Counted from the stretch's first letter, positions 1 to 8,528 are shown. The stretch is DNA of 36,581 nt from JAABQT01 sp035459025 (GCA_035459025.1 DATHYT010000053.1:1-36581); one strand, 5' to 3'. Translations and numbers: made by a program. Notes: generated by a model not told the origin, from the letters alone.

Positions 1-734
1 AGCCGCTCGGCCGGCGCGGGATGGGTCTTGAACATGAGCGCGAGCCCCGAGTCCTCGGGGTTCATGGCCTGCAGCGTCTGCAGCACCGCCGGCAGCCCGT
101 AGGCGTCGTAGCCGCCGCGCGCGGCGATCACCACGCCCAGGCGGTCGGCCTCGAGCTCGTCGGACTTGTCCAGGCCGCGCAGATAGAGCTCGCTGCCGGC
201 GGCGAGGAGCTTGGTGCGCTTGTCGGCGTCCTCGGTGCGGCGCGACAAGCTCAGCGCGGTGCCGGCGAGCTCGAGCTGCGCGTTCTTCTGGATCGCCTTG
301 AGGTGGTGCTTCTTCAGCACGTGCGCGATCTCGTGGGCGAGCACGCCCGCGAGCTCGGCCTCGTTCTTCATGCGCGCCAGCAGGCCGCGCGTGACGAAGA
401 TGTGCCCGCCGGGCGTGGCGAAGGCGTTCACCTGCGGGGCATCGAGCACGCCGAACTGCCACGGCAGGTTCGGGCGCTCGGTCTGCGAGGCGAGCCAGCG
501 CCCGACGCGGTTCACGTAGGTCTGCAGCGCCGCGTTCGGCACCAGCGGCGCGGCGCCCAGCAGCCGCGCGGCCACGTCGCCGCCGAGCTCGATCTCCTCC
601 TTCTCGTCGATCTCGCCCGCGGCCTGGCGCACGTTCTTGCCCGCGTCGAGCAGCCGGTTGAGGTTGATGTTGAACTGCGCCTGCGCGGGCGCGGCGAGCG
701 CGAGCGCGGCGAGCAGCGTCGCGGCGTGCCTCAT
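1..734 (-). CDS. M48-family zinc metalloprotease, C-terminus cut off by window edge
   Basis: Secreted or periplasmic zinc endopeptidase of the M48 (BepA/YfgC, LoiP-like) family; these usually act in outer-membrane protein quality control. The start at 734 is preceded by a typical signal peptide (about 18 residues, Ala/Leu-rich, ending near AQA). The zinc motif HEIAH lies at residues 134-138, and the third ligand is in the LEADRLG motif near residue 195, as expected for M48. The reading frame is still open at base 1, so only about 244 residues are visible and any C-terminal TPR region lies outside. The ATG overlaps the TGA of the SH3-domain gene by four bases, so the two are translationally coupled. 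Family call is firm; the substrate is unknown. Confidence 0.93.
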   Translation of the reverse strand, partial: MRHAATLLAALALAAPAQAQFNINLNRLLDAGKNVRQAAGEIDEKEEIELGGDVAARLLGAAPLVPNAALQTYVNRVGRWLASQTERPNLPWQFGVLDAPQVNAFATPGGHIFVTRGLLARMKNEAELAGVLAHEIAHVLKKHHLKAIQKNAQLELAGTALSLSRRTEDADKRTKLLAAGSELYLRGLDKSDELEADRLGVVIAARGGYDAYGLPAVLQTLQAMNPEDSGLALMFKTHPAPAER

Positions 735-1216
735 CCGCCCTCCTTCGGATACGCCACCTGCTTGGGCTGGAGCCGGCCGCGCTCGGCGAACGCGGCCGCC
801 GCGTCCGGGCTCGCGCGGTAGTCCTGCAGGCGCTTGAGCTCCGCGGCATTGGGCTTGGCGTTCCTGAGCTGCTCGGGGTCCAGCCCGCGCACGCCCGTGG
901 CGACCTGCGTGCCGCTCGTGCCGGTGCGCGCGACGTTCAGGAGCTGCACGATGCCGCTGTCGCCCTGCTTCGCGTCGCCCGTTGCCGCGTAGCGCAGCGC
1001 GAGCATGCGCAGCCAGCCCTCGGCGCCGGCCGCGGTTCTCACGCGCGTCCAGCCGCCCTTGCGCTCGAGCACCTCGACCCCGGACTGCTCGGCGAGCGCG
1101 GCCACGGTGGCGGCGTCGCTGGCGGGCGCTTGCTTGAGGTCCACCGCGCGGATCACGGTAGCGGGCGCGGCGAGCGCGAGCGGGGGAAACAGGAGCGCGA
1201 GCAGGACGGCTTTCAT
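731..1216 (-). CDS. secreted SH3-domain protein (SH3b-like)
   Basis: A 161-residue protein with an N-terminal signal peptide (MKAVLLALL..., cleavage near ALAAP) followed by a bacterial SH3 domain at about residues 20-75, seen as VIRAVDLKQAP...EVLERKGGWTRVR...GWLR. The C-terminal half is Ala/Lys-rich and ends in YPKEGG; I do not recognise it. SH3b domains commonly bind peptidoglycan or act as adaptors. It starts at the ATG overlapping the cyclase stop and its own stop overlaps the M48 protease start, which suggests that the SH3 protein and protease are made together and perhaps work together in the periplasm. A start further upstream at 1309 is possible but would lie inside the cyclase catalytic domain and would lack a signal peptide. 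Confidence 0.85.
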   Translation of the reverse strand: MKAVLLALLFPPLALAAPATVIRAVDLKQAPASDAATVAALAEQSGVEVLERKGGWTRVRTAAGAEGWLRMLALRYAATGDAKQGDSGIVQLLNVARTGTSGTQVATGVRGLDPEQLRNAKPNAAELKRLQDYRASPDAAAAFAERGRLQPKQVAYPKEGG

Positions 1217-3033
1217 GGTCTTCTGCGAGGCTCGAACAGCTCCACGGGCTGGGCGCGGCCTTTCACCGGGAAGGTGCCACATGATACGAAATCGAAGGCG
1301 CCTTGGCACCGTTCCATGGTCTGGCGCGAAACGAGAATGCGGCGCCCGGCATCCTTGGTCAGGCCCTCGATGCGGCTGGCGAGGTTCACCGTGTCACCGA
1401 TGGAAGTGTACTCGCGACGCTTATCCGAGCCGATCAGGCCTACCACCGCCGGGCCCGAATGCAGGCCGATGCCGACGTCGAACCCCGCGCCCGCCTCGCC
1501 CAGCTCCTCGCGGAACGCGGCGAGCTCGTCGGCCATGTCGAGCGCGCAGGCCACCGCGTGCCGCGCGTGCTCCGGGTCGTCGAGCGGCGCGCCCCAGAAC
1601 GCCATGATGGCGTCGCCGATGAATTTGTCCAGCGAGCCGCCGTGGCGGAAGACCGCCTCGACCTGGCGCGTGAAGTAGCGGTTGAGGATCGCCACCACCT
1701 CCTCGGGCGCTCGCGTCTCGGAGAGCGTGGTGAAGCCGCGGATGTCGGAAAAAAGCAGCGTCACTTCGCGCGTCTGGCCCGCGCCTTCCAGGCCGCCGCG
1801 CTCCAGCAGCGCGCGCACCACGTGGGGATTCACGAAGCGCGAGAACATGGCGACGGTTTCCTGGCGCGCGCGGCGCTCCCTGAGGTAGGCGGCGAGCGCC
1901 GCGGCGAAGTAGTACAGCCACGCCGCCGCGAGCGGCGCGAGCAGCGGCACGAGCAGCAGCGTCCCGGCGGCGAGCCAGCTCGCGCCGAGGGCGAGCGCGC
2001 TCGCCGCGCCCAGGGCGAGCGCGCTGCGGCTCGCGTCGACGTTGCGCGCAAAGGCGGCGAAGAGCGCGCCGATGAGCAGGAGCGCCGTGCCGAACGGCAG
2101 CCACTGCGGCGCGCGCTGCATGGCGCGGCCGTTCTGCAGGTTCTCGATGGCGGTGGCGAGCATCTCGACCCCGGGCTGCGTCGCCGAGAGCGGCGTCACG
2201 CGCAGGTCCCCCAGCCCGGGCGCCGCGGCGCCGATGACGACGATCTTGCCCGTGAACTCGTCCGCCGGGCGCTCGCGCCGGGCGCGCCCGAAGTCCTGGT
2301 ACACGTCGGCGAACGACGCGCGCGGCAGCCCGCGCGGCGTGCCGCGCCAGGCGAGGATCAGGTCGTCGGCGTCGGGCACGCCGAATCCCAGGTCGAGCGC
2401 CACGCGCGCGGGCAGCGACGGCAGCGCCCAGCCGCCGACCACCGTGCGCAGCAGGTAGCGCCGGCCGACGCCGTCGGCGTCCTCGAGGAAGTTGATCGGC
2501 CCGCCGCGCCAGAGCTCGGCAGGCAGCGCGAGCGGCGGCACCACGGCGATGCGCGTCTGCGGGTCGGCGTCGGGTCGGCGCACCAGGCCCACGAGCGGCG
2601 CGAGCTCCGCGGCGCTCGCGCCGTTCGCATCGTCGCGCGGGTCGAGCCGCAGCATGGGGAAGAAGACGTTGCGGTGGGGCAGCGCCGCCTCGATGAAGGC
2701 GCGGTCGCTTTCGGGGCGGAACCGGTCCTTCTCCGAGAACAGGAGGTCGAACACCACGGCGCGCGGCTTCTGCGCCATCAGGCCTTCGAGCAGCTCCGCG
2801 TACACCACGCGCGGCCAGGGAAAGCGCCCCGCCGCGTCCTGCATCTGCGCCAGGCTCTTTTCGTCGATGTCGATGATGACGATCGCCGGGTCGGGTGCGA
2901 GGCGCGCGGCATGCCAGCGCACGAAGGCGTCGAGCAGGCGGTGCTCGAGCGGCTGCAGGCCGTGAGCGAGGAAGACTTCGAGCGCGGCGAGCGCGAGCGC
3001 GGCGGCGGCGAACGCCGCGAACAGCCGCTTCAC
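1213..3033 (-). CDS. CHASE2-domain class III adenylate/guanylate cyclase
   Basis: Membrane-bound nucleotide cyclase of 606 residues. An N-terminal signal-anchor helix (residues about 3-22) is followed by an extracytoplasmic CHASE2 sensor (about 30-290, including the IDIDEKSLAQM and PWPR motifs), two or three transmembrane helices (about 300-390) and a C-terminal class III cyclase domain (about 420-600). The metal-binding aspartates are in FSDIRGFT (D430) and GDAIMAFWG. The substrate-recognition Lys is in LDKFIGD, and the Asn/Arg transition-state pair is in VNLASRIE with the Thr of EYTSIGD; this pattern favours ATP, so cAMP is the likely product. The GTG start at 3033 overlaps the TGA of metF. 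The CHASE2 ligand is unknown. Confidence 0.93.
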   Translation of the reverse strand: MKRLFAAFAAAALALAALEVFLAHGLQPLEHRLLDAFVRWHAARLAPDPAIVIIDIDEKSLAQMQDAAGRFPWPRVVYAELLEGLMAQKPRAVVFDLLFSEKDRFRPESDRAFIEAALPHRNVFFPMLRLDPRDDANGASAAELAPLVGLVRRPDADPQTRIAVVPPLALPAELWRGGPINFLEDADGVGRRYLLRTVVGGWALPSLPARVALDLGFGVPDADDLILAWRGTPRGLPRASFADVYQDFGRARRERPADEFTGKIVVIGAAAPGLGDLRVTPLSATQPGVEMLATAIENLQNGRAMQRAPQWLPFGTALLLIGALFAAFARNVDASRSALALGAASALALGASWLAAGTLLLVPLLAPLAAAWLYYFAAALAAYLRERRARQETVAMFSRFVNPHVVRALLERGGLEGAGQTREVTLLFSDIRGFTTLSETRAPEEVVAILNRYFTRQVEAVFRHGGSLDKFIGDAIMAFWGAPLDDPEHARHAVACALDMADELAAFREELGEAGAGFDVGIGLHSGPAVVGLIGSDKRREYTSIGDTVNLASRIEGLTKDAGRRILVSRQTMERCQGAFDFVSCGTFPVKGRAQPVELFEPRRRP

Positions 3034-3866
3034 AGCTTCAGGCGCCGCCAGATCTCGGTGCTGAGCGCCGCCTGGTTGAGGGTATAGAAGTGCAGCCCCG
3101 GGGCGCCGGCGGCGAGCAGCTTCTCGCAAAGCGCGCTCACCACGTCCAGGCCGAAGGCGCGGATCGAGGCGCTGTCGTCGCGATAGCCCTCGAGCTTCAC
3201 GCGCATCCAGCGCGGGATCTCGGCGCCGCAGGCGTCCGAGAAGCGCGCCAGCTGCGAGAAATTGCCGATCGGCATGATGCCCGGCACGATCGGCACGCCG
3301 ATGCCCGCCGCGCGGCACTCCTCGAGGAAGCGGAAATAGGCGTCGGCGTTGTAGAAGTACTGCGTGATCGCGGCATTCGCGCCGGCGTCGACCTTCTTCT
3401 TGAAATTGACGATCTCGTCGGCGGCATTGCGCGTCTGCGGGTGGTACTCGGGGTAGCAGGCGACCTCGATGCGGAACCAGTCCCCCGTGGACTCGCGGAC
3501 GAAGGCGACGAGCTCGCTGGCGTAGCGGAATTCGCCCGAGGCGGCGATGCCCGAAGGCAGGTCGCCGCGCAGGGCGACGATGTGGCGGATGCCGTGCGCC
3601 TTGTAGCGCTCGAGCTGCTCGGCGATGTCCTGCCGCGTGGAGGCGACGCAGGAAATGTGCGGCGCAGCCTCGTGTCCGGCCTTGCGGATCTCGAGCACCG
3701 TCTCGAGCGTGCCCGCGCGCGTCGAGCCGCCCGCGCCGAAGGTGCAGGAGAAAAAGCGCGGATTGAGGCGCGCGAGCGCCTCCCAGGTGGCGCGCAGCTT
3801 CGCTTTTCCTTCCGGCGTGCGCGGCGGGAAGAACTCGAACGAGAAGACGCGCTCGCCGGCCGCCAT
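3030..3866 (-). CDS. metF: 5,10-methylenetetrahydrofolate reductase
   Basis: FAD-dependent enzyme of 278 residues that reduces 5,10-methylene-THF to 5-methyl-THF, the methyl donor for methionine synthase. The N-terminus carries the MetF signature SFEFFPPRTPEG with its conserved Glu, followed by TFGAGGSTR, HISCVAST, ALRGD and ITQYFYN, and the protein ends in the usual LHFYTLNQ...T. Length matches the bacterial family (about 275-300). The ATG at 3866 overlaps the stop of the upstream PanE-like gene and its stop overlaps the cyclase GTG. It lies in the operon behind ahcY and a SAH riboswitch, so folate-derived methyl supply and SAH removal are expressed together. This is a common betaproteobacterial pairing. 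Confidence 0.96.
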   Translation of the reverse strand: MAAGERVFSFEFFPPRTPEGKAKLRATWEALARLNPRFFSCTFGAGGSTRAGTLETVLEIRKAGHEAAPHISCVASTRQDIAEQLERYKAHGIRHIVALRGDLPSGIAASGEFRYASELVAFVRESTGDWFRIEVACYPEYHPQTRNAADEIVNFKKKVDAGANAAITQYFYNADAYFRFLEECRAAGIGVPIVPGIMPIGNFSQLARFSDACGAEIPRWMRVKLEGYRDDSASIRAFGLDVVSALCEKLLAAGAPGLHFYTLNQAALSTEIWRRLKL

Positions 3867-4783
3867 CAGGCCCTGCCTTCGACGCAGGGTTTGAGCGCCG
3901 CGAACACCGTGCGGTTGGCCGGCGCCTCGAGCCCCGCCTCGCGCGACATGCGCGCCACCGCGCCCGAGAGCCAGGGCGCTTCGAGCTTGCCGCCCGCCTC
4001 GAGGTCCGCGGCCATCGAGGCGCGCATTTCCGCGGGCAGGCCGTCCACCATCTTCAGCGTCTGCTCGACGAGGTCGTCGGCGAGCTTCACGCCCTTCTTT
4101 CTGCCGAGTGCCCAGGTCTCGCGCATGCAGGCCTCGAGCAGCCACTTCAGGTCGGGATCCGCGCGCACCACGCCGAGGTTGCCGCGGGTCACGGTGGTCG
4201 TGGCCGAAACCGCCACCAGCAGCACGAACTTCTCCCACAGCACTCTCACGATGTCGTCGGTGAGCTCGGCGTCGATCTTCGCGCCCTTGCAGGCAGCGAG
4301 GAACGCTTCGGCGGTTTTCTTCTGCGCCGGCAGCACCGGTCCGAAGCGAAGGCGCGCCATGGTGCCGGTCTGCACGATGACGCCGGGCTCGCCAATGCGG
4401 CCCGCGATGTAGGCGGCGCCGCCCATCACGCGCTCGGCGCCGAGCACCTTGGCGATGCGCTCGATCGACTCGACGCCGTTCTGGAACGGGATCACCACGC
4501 CGCCCTTCTCCACCAGCGGGCGGATGGCCTCGGCGGCGCTCTCGGTGTCCCAGAGCTTCACGGCGAACAGCACGATTTCGGCGTCGCCCAGCTCGGCGGG
4601 CCTGTCGGAGGCCTTCACCTTGAGCGTCGCGTCGCCGAGCGGGCTCTTCAGGCTGAGGCCCTTCGCCCTGATTGCCTCGAGGTGCTTGCCGCGCGCGACG
4701 AACGACACTTCGTGCCCGGCCTGCGCGAGGCGCGCGCCGAAGTAGCCGCCGACGCCGCCCGCGCCCATGACGGCGATTCTCAT
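3866..4783 (-). CDS. ketopantoate reductase (PanE/ApbA) family protein
   Basis: NADPH-dependent 2-dehydropantoate 2-reductase family protein, 305 residues. The N-terminal Rossmann motif is GAGGVGGYFGARLA (residues 8-21). The lysine of VKLWDT (K76) corresponds to the NADP-site Lys, and the WEKF lysine corresponds to the catalytic Lys of PanE. The Asn that follows this Lys in true PanE (WxKxxxN) is not present here (WEKFVLLV), so this may be a paralogue that reduces another 2-oxo acid rather than ketopantoate. It sits between the small YvlD-like gene and metF with 4-base and 1-base start-stop overlaps. Family assignment is firm; substrate is uncertain, so no symbol is given. Confidence 0.88.
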   Translation of the reverse strand: MRIAVMGAGGVGGYFGARLAQAGHEVSFVARGKHLEAIRAKGLSLKSPLGDATLKVKASDRPAELGDAEIVLFAVKLWDTESAAEAIRPLVEKGGVVIPFQNGVESIERIAKVLGAERVMGGAAYIAGRIGEPGVIVQTGTMARLRFGPVLPAQKKTAEAFLAACKGAKIDAELTDDIVRVLWEKFVLLVAVSATTTVTRGNLGVVRADPDLKWLLEACMRETWALGRKKGVKLADDLVEQTLKMVDGLPAEMRASMAADLEAGGKLEAPWLSGAVARMSREAGLEAPANRTVFAALKPCVEGRA

Positions 4784-5181
4784 GGCCGGTCGACCCTGTG
4801 CACGGTGACTCTGACGCGGCGCTCGGGCAGCAGCACCGCGGCGAGCGCCCACGAGACGATGCTGTACACGATCGCCCCGAGCACGCCCGACCAGAACCCC
4901 GCCACCTCGAAGCCCTCGAGATAGCTGCCGACCAGCCAGAACAGCAGCCCGTTGATGACGAAGATGAAAAGACCGAGCGTGACCAGCGTCGCCGGCAGCG
5001 TGAGCAGGATCAGGATCGGGCGGATGATGGTGTTGACGAGCGCCAGCACCACCGCCGCGACCAGCGCGGCGGCGAAGTCCGCCACCGTGATCCCCGGCAC
5101 GACGTACGCCACCGTGAGCAGCGCGACGGCGTTGATCAGCCAGACGACGAGGAGCGAGGCAAGCAGAACTGCGCGTCGCAC
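4780..5181 (-). CDS. small YvlD/'phage holin family' membrane protein
   Basis: A 133-residue integral membrane protein with four predicted transmembrane helices (about residues 5-27, 35-55, 62-88 and 97-120). Features typical of the YvlD / phage_holin_4_2 family are ALVNTIIRPILILLTLPATLVTLGLFIFVINGL in outline (Asn-Pro-rich loop, LPxT, NGL). Despite the common name it is not evidence of a prophage; these are chromosomal proteins of unknown function that are often found between ahcY and metF in betaproteobacteria. It starts three bases after the ahcY stop and its stop overlaps the PanE-like start. Confidence 0.87.
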   Translation of the reverse strand: MRRAVLLASLLVVWLINAVALLTVAYVVPGITVADFAAALVAAVVLALVNTIIRPILILLTLPATLVTLGLFIFVINGLLFWLVGSYLEGFEVAGFWSGVLGAIVYSIVSWALAAVLLPERRVRVTVHRVDRP

Positions 5182-5184
5182 GTC

Positions 5185-6594
<1,410 letters not shown>

Positions 6595-6659
6595 TGCGGA
6601 GCTCCTTTCACGTTCGGCGGGCCCCTGAAACGACAAGGCGCCCGCACCGGTTTCGATGC

Positions 6660-6722
6660 GAGCGCCGTTGATTTTGCTGAGCCTGACTCCCTTGAATGGC
6701 GGGGGACGCAGCGCTCCTCAGC
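6660..6722 (-). promoter_or_regulatory. SAH riboswitch aptamer upstream of ahcY
   Basis: On the minus strand the leader reads GCTGAGGAGCGCTGC..., then CAGGCTCAGC..., then AACGGCGCTC. This matches the known SAH riboswitch core (GAGGAGCGCUGC, CAGGCUC, AACGGCGCUC). P1 is a perfect six-pair helix, GCTGAG (6717-6722) with CTCAGC. The pseudoknot pairs GAGCGC with GCGCTC (ending at 6660), and P2 is closed by TCCC/GGGA. The aptamer begins about two bases after the predicted transcription start and lies 65 bases from the ahcY ATG. This family binds S-adenosylhomocysteine and turns ahcY on. The call rests on motif and helix match only. Confidence 0.93.
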
Positions 6723-6730
6723 AGGCCGGC

Positions 6731-6760
6731 ATTATCCCCCAGGCGGGGGTGCCGGCGCAA
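6731..6760 (-). promoter_or_regulatory. sigma70-type promoter for the SAH-riboswitch/ahcY operon
   Basis: Minus-strand -10 GATAAT (6731-6736, 5/6 match) with an 18-base spacer to a weak -35 TTGCGC (6755-6760). The predicted start near 6724 puts the aptamer P1 helix at the very 5' end of the transcript. The spacer holds a small GC hairpin (CCCCC/GGGGG, 6736-6749), which may also end transcripts coming from the thioredoxin gene at 6763. Confidence 0.6.
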
Positions 6761-6762
6761 GC

Positions 6763-7503
6763 CTAGTACAGTGATTGCGCAAGCTTTTTGCGGTACGCGG
6801 AGACCAGCTCGGGCTGGTCCGCGGCGAGGCTGAAGAGCGCGAGCAGCTGGCGCTTGGCGTCGCCGTCCTTCCAGTCCTTGTCCTTGCGCGTGATCTCCAG
6901 CAGCTCGTCCATCGCCTCGCCGTAGCGCTTGCTGCCGGCGTAGAGCGCGGCGAGCGCCGCGCGCGTGTCGTGGTCCGCGGGGTCTTTGACGAGCCGCGCC
7001 TTCAGCTCCTTTTCGCCCGGGCCGCCCTCGCCCTGGCGCGCGTAGGCGATGCCCTGCTTCAGCGCCTCGACCTTGTCGTCCCAGTCGGGGTCGAACTTCA
7101 CCTCGGCGAGCTTCGCCTCGGCCGCGTCGAGCTTGCCCGCCTGGTACAGCGCTTCGGCCGCGGCGAGCGCGAGCTCGGACGGGGAGGGCAGGAGCTTGTC
7201 GAAGAACGCGCGCACCTGCGACTCCGGCACCGCGCCCATGAACTGCGCCACGGGCTTGCCGTCCTTGAACGCGATCACGTTCGGGATCGAGCGGATGTTG
7301 AGCGCCGCGGCGAGCTCCTGGTTGTCGTCGGAGTTGATCTTCACCAGCTTCACCTGGCCCGCGTAGTCGGCGGCGACCTTTTCCAGGGTCGGGGTGAGCG
7401 CGCGGCACGGCCCGCACCACGGCGCCCAGAAATCGGCGACGACGGGGAGCGTCCGCGAGGCCTCGAGGACCTCGGCTTCGAAAGTCTGCGTGGTGATGTC
7501 CAT
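6763..7503 (-). CDS. cnoX: CnoX/YbbN-like thioredoxin-TPR chaperedoxin
   Basis: A 246-residue cytosolic protein with an N-terminal thioredoxin fold (about 1-105) carrying the active site WCGPC (C30, C33), followed by tetratricopeptide-like repeats (about 115-240). This is the architecture of YbbN/CnoX, a holdase that protects proteins from oxidative overfolding and hands them to GroEL/DnaK. E. coli CnoX has lost one catalytic Cys, whereas this protein keeps a full CGPC pair and may still act as a disulfide reductase. The ATG at 7503 is chosen because it begins right before the thioredoxin fold (MDITTQTF). An FNR-like box lies 62-75 bases upstream. It is followed by the promoter of the ahcY operon, so it is probably monocistronic. 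Confidence 0.9.
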   Translation of the reverse strand: MDITTQTFEAEVLEASRTLPVVADFWAPWCGPCRALTPTLEKVAADYAGQVKLVKINSDDNQELAAALNIRSIPNVIAFKDGKPVAQFMGAVPESQVRAFFDKLLPSPSELALAAAEALYQAGKLDAAEAKLAEVKFDPDWDDKVEALKQGIAYARQGEGGPGEKELKARLVKDPADHDTRAALAALYAGSKRYGEAMDELLEITRKDKDWKDGDAKRQLLALFSLAADQPELVSAYRKKLAQSLY

Positions 7504-7564
7504 TTGCGGACAGTGAGGGCAAACGCGCCGCAATTCAACCCTTCGCCCGGCGCGGTTCGAATGT

Positions 7565-7578
7565 TTGATCTGCGTTAA
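7565..7578. promoter_or_regulatory. FNR/ANR-like box upstream of candidate small RNA
   Basis: TTGATCTGCGTTAA matches the Crp/Fnr-family consensus TTGAT-N4-ATCAA at 8 of 10 positions. Its centre (7571.5) lies about 60 bases upstream of the start predicted from the plus-strand promoter at 7597-7624, close to the class I activator position near -61.5. It could alternatively act on the minus-strand thioredoxin gene. Motif evidence only. Confidence 0.4.
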
Positions 7579-7596
7579 GCGAATCCATTTCTCCCA

Positions 7597-7624
7597 TTGA
7601 CGCCGCGCGCCACGGTGCTATGTT
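7597..7624 (+). promoter_or_regulatory. sigma70-type promoter of candidate small RNA
   Basis: Plus-strand -35 TTGACG (7597-7602, 5/6) and -10 TATGTT (7619-7624, 4/6) with a 16-base spacer. The predicted start (about 7631) coincides with GGACC, the first strand of the outer helix of the candidate RNA. Confidence 0.45.
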
Positions 7625-7630
7625 GGAAGC

Positions 7631-7815
7631 GGACCAACGAGGGCAAGCCGGCGCGAAAGCGATCCGGCGACACCAGCAGGATACCCGGCGACCAGTCGGG
7701 AGAGCGCCCCTCGGCAAGCGGTCCAGCGCGCGGCACGTCCGCGCATCGCAAGAGCGCCCACAAAGCGCTGCCCGTAGACTCGGGCCACAGGCCCCGCCTC
7801 GTGCGGGGCCTTTCA
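7631..7815 (+). ncRNA. candidate structured small RNA (about 185 nt), family not recognised
   Basis: This 315-bp gap has no credible protein gene. On the plus strand it folds on paper into a closed 5' domain, GGACC (7631-7635) with GGTCC (7720-7724) and CGAGGG (7638-7643) with CCCTCG (7708-7713). Inside are a hairpin with a GAAA tetraloop (7647-7668) and CCCG/CGGG (7684-7700). It is followed by a run of hairpins: GCGCGG/CCGCGC (7728-7744), AGCGC/GCGCT (7753-7769), GCCCG/CGGGC (7770-7785) and a nine-pair terminator (7789-7811). The GNRA loop exists only on the plus strand. I checked it by eye against SRP RNA, 6S, tmRNA, RNase P, glycine, cobalamin and c-di-GMP riboswitch cores and saw no convincing match. 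GC-rich DNA forms chance stems, so this is a hypothesis. Confidence 0.42.
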
Positions 7816-7820
7816 TTTCT
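7789..7820 (+). terminator. rho-independent terminator
   Basis: Perfect nine-pair stem AGGCCCCGC (7789-7797) and GCGGGGCCT (7803-7811) with a five-base loop, followed on the plus strand by TTTCATTTCT. The T-rich tail is on the plus strand only, so it ends a plus-strand transcript. It also sits directly after the stop of the minus-strand gene at 7819, where the stem could weakly serve that gene. Confidence 0.7.
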
Positions 7821-8517
7821 ACTGCAGCGTCGCCGCGATCCGCCGGATCTCCGCCGGGCTGTGCTCGCCCGCGAGCGCCGTGCCCGGCACGAGGTGCCGG
7901 CCCATGGCGAGGCCGCCCACTCGCACCGGCTCGAAGCCCGCTTCGCGGATCAGCGTCGCGGCGACCTCGAGCGCGCCCGCGTCCTCGCCCGCGATCGGCA
8001 TGCCGACGCCCTCGCGGCCGCGCCCGATCTGCGCCATGCGCGCGTAGCTGATGGCGTTGAACGCGCGCACCAGCTTCGCGCCGGGCAGCAGCGCCTGCGT
8101 CGCGAGGCCGGCGCCCTTCTCGCGCGCCCAGACGGCGATCTCGCCGTCGCGATGCGGAAACGGGTTGCAGGCGTCGATCACCGCGGCCTTTTGCGCGAGC
8201 GCGCCCGCATGCGCCTTTCCGATCTCGGGCAGCGCGCGATAGGGCACGGCGAGCAGCACCACGTCGGCAAACGCGATCGCGTCGGCCACCGTGCCCGCCT
8301 GCGCGAGCGGACCGAGGCTGGTCACCAGGCCCTTCAGCTCCTCCGGGTGGCGCGAGGAGAACATCACCGGGTGGCCGGCCTTCACCCACAGCTCGCCGAG
8401 CGTGCTGCCGATGCGGCCCGCGCCGAGGGTGCCGATCTTCAGCGGCTGGGCGGCGCGCGCGGCGAGCGGCAGCGCCGCGAGTAGCGCGGCAAACTGGAGA
8501 AAACCGCGGCGTTCCAC
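7819..8517 (-). CDS. Tat-signal F420H2:NADP oxidoreductase-like protein
   Basis: A 232-residue protein of the NADPH-dependent F420 reductase-like family. The N-terminus (MERRGFLQFAALLAAL...ARA) is a twin-arginine signal peptide. The Rossmann motif TLGAGRIGSTLGELW follows at about residues 29-43, then SSRHPEEL (NADP ribose-phosphate side), VLLAVPY and IDACNPF. The GTG start at 8517 has AGGAGG five bases upstream. It lies 11 bases after the Tat-signal aldo/keto reductase gene and is probably co-transcribed with it. Coenzyme F420 use is not implied; many family members in proteobacteria have unknown substrates. A periplasmic NADP-binding enzyme would have to be exported folded with its cofactor, as known for glucose-fructose oxidoreductase. 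Confidence 0.83.
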   Translation of the reverse strand: MERRGFLQFAALLAALPLAARAAQPLKIGTLGAGRIGSTLGELWVKAGHPVMFSSRHPEELKGLVTSLGPLAQAGTVADAIAFADVVLLAVPYRALPEIGKAHAGALAQKAAVIDACNPFPHRDGEIAVWAREKGAGLATQALLPGAKLVRAFNAISYARMAQIGRGREGVGMPIAGEDAGALEVAATLIREAGFEPVRVGGLAMGRHLVPGTALAGEHSPAEIRRIAATLQ

Positions 8518-8528
8518 GAGGACCTCCT

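Noticed and set aside
1217..1309. Longer N-terminus for the SH3-domain protein
   Set aside because: It would lie in the cyclase coding region, is Arg-rich and would bury the signal peptide that starts at 1216.
4780..5181. Prophage remnant, suggested by the 'phage holin family' name
   Set aside because: The protein is a YvlD-like chromosomal membrane protein inside a housekeeping operon; no other phage gene is present.
7641..7680. GGGCAAGCC...GAAA...GG resembles a c-di-GMP-I riboswitch
   Set aside because: The required GACGCAAAGCC segment and the second helix of that family are absent.
7671..7695. CAGGATACCCGGCGACC resembles the end of a cobalamin riboswitch
   Set aside because: The other conserved cobalamin boxes (such as GCCACTG and the central GGGAA core) are missing and no B12-related gene follows.
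7575..7763. Minus-strand 62-codon ORF in the gap between cnoX and the Tat-signal gene
   Set aside because: No Shine-Dalgarno, no recognisable motif and it overlaps the better-supported structured RNA signals on the other strand.
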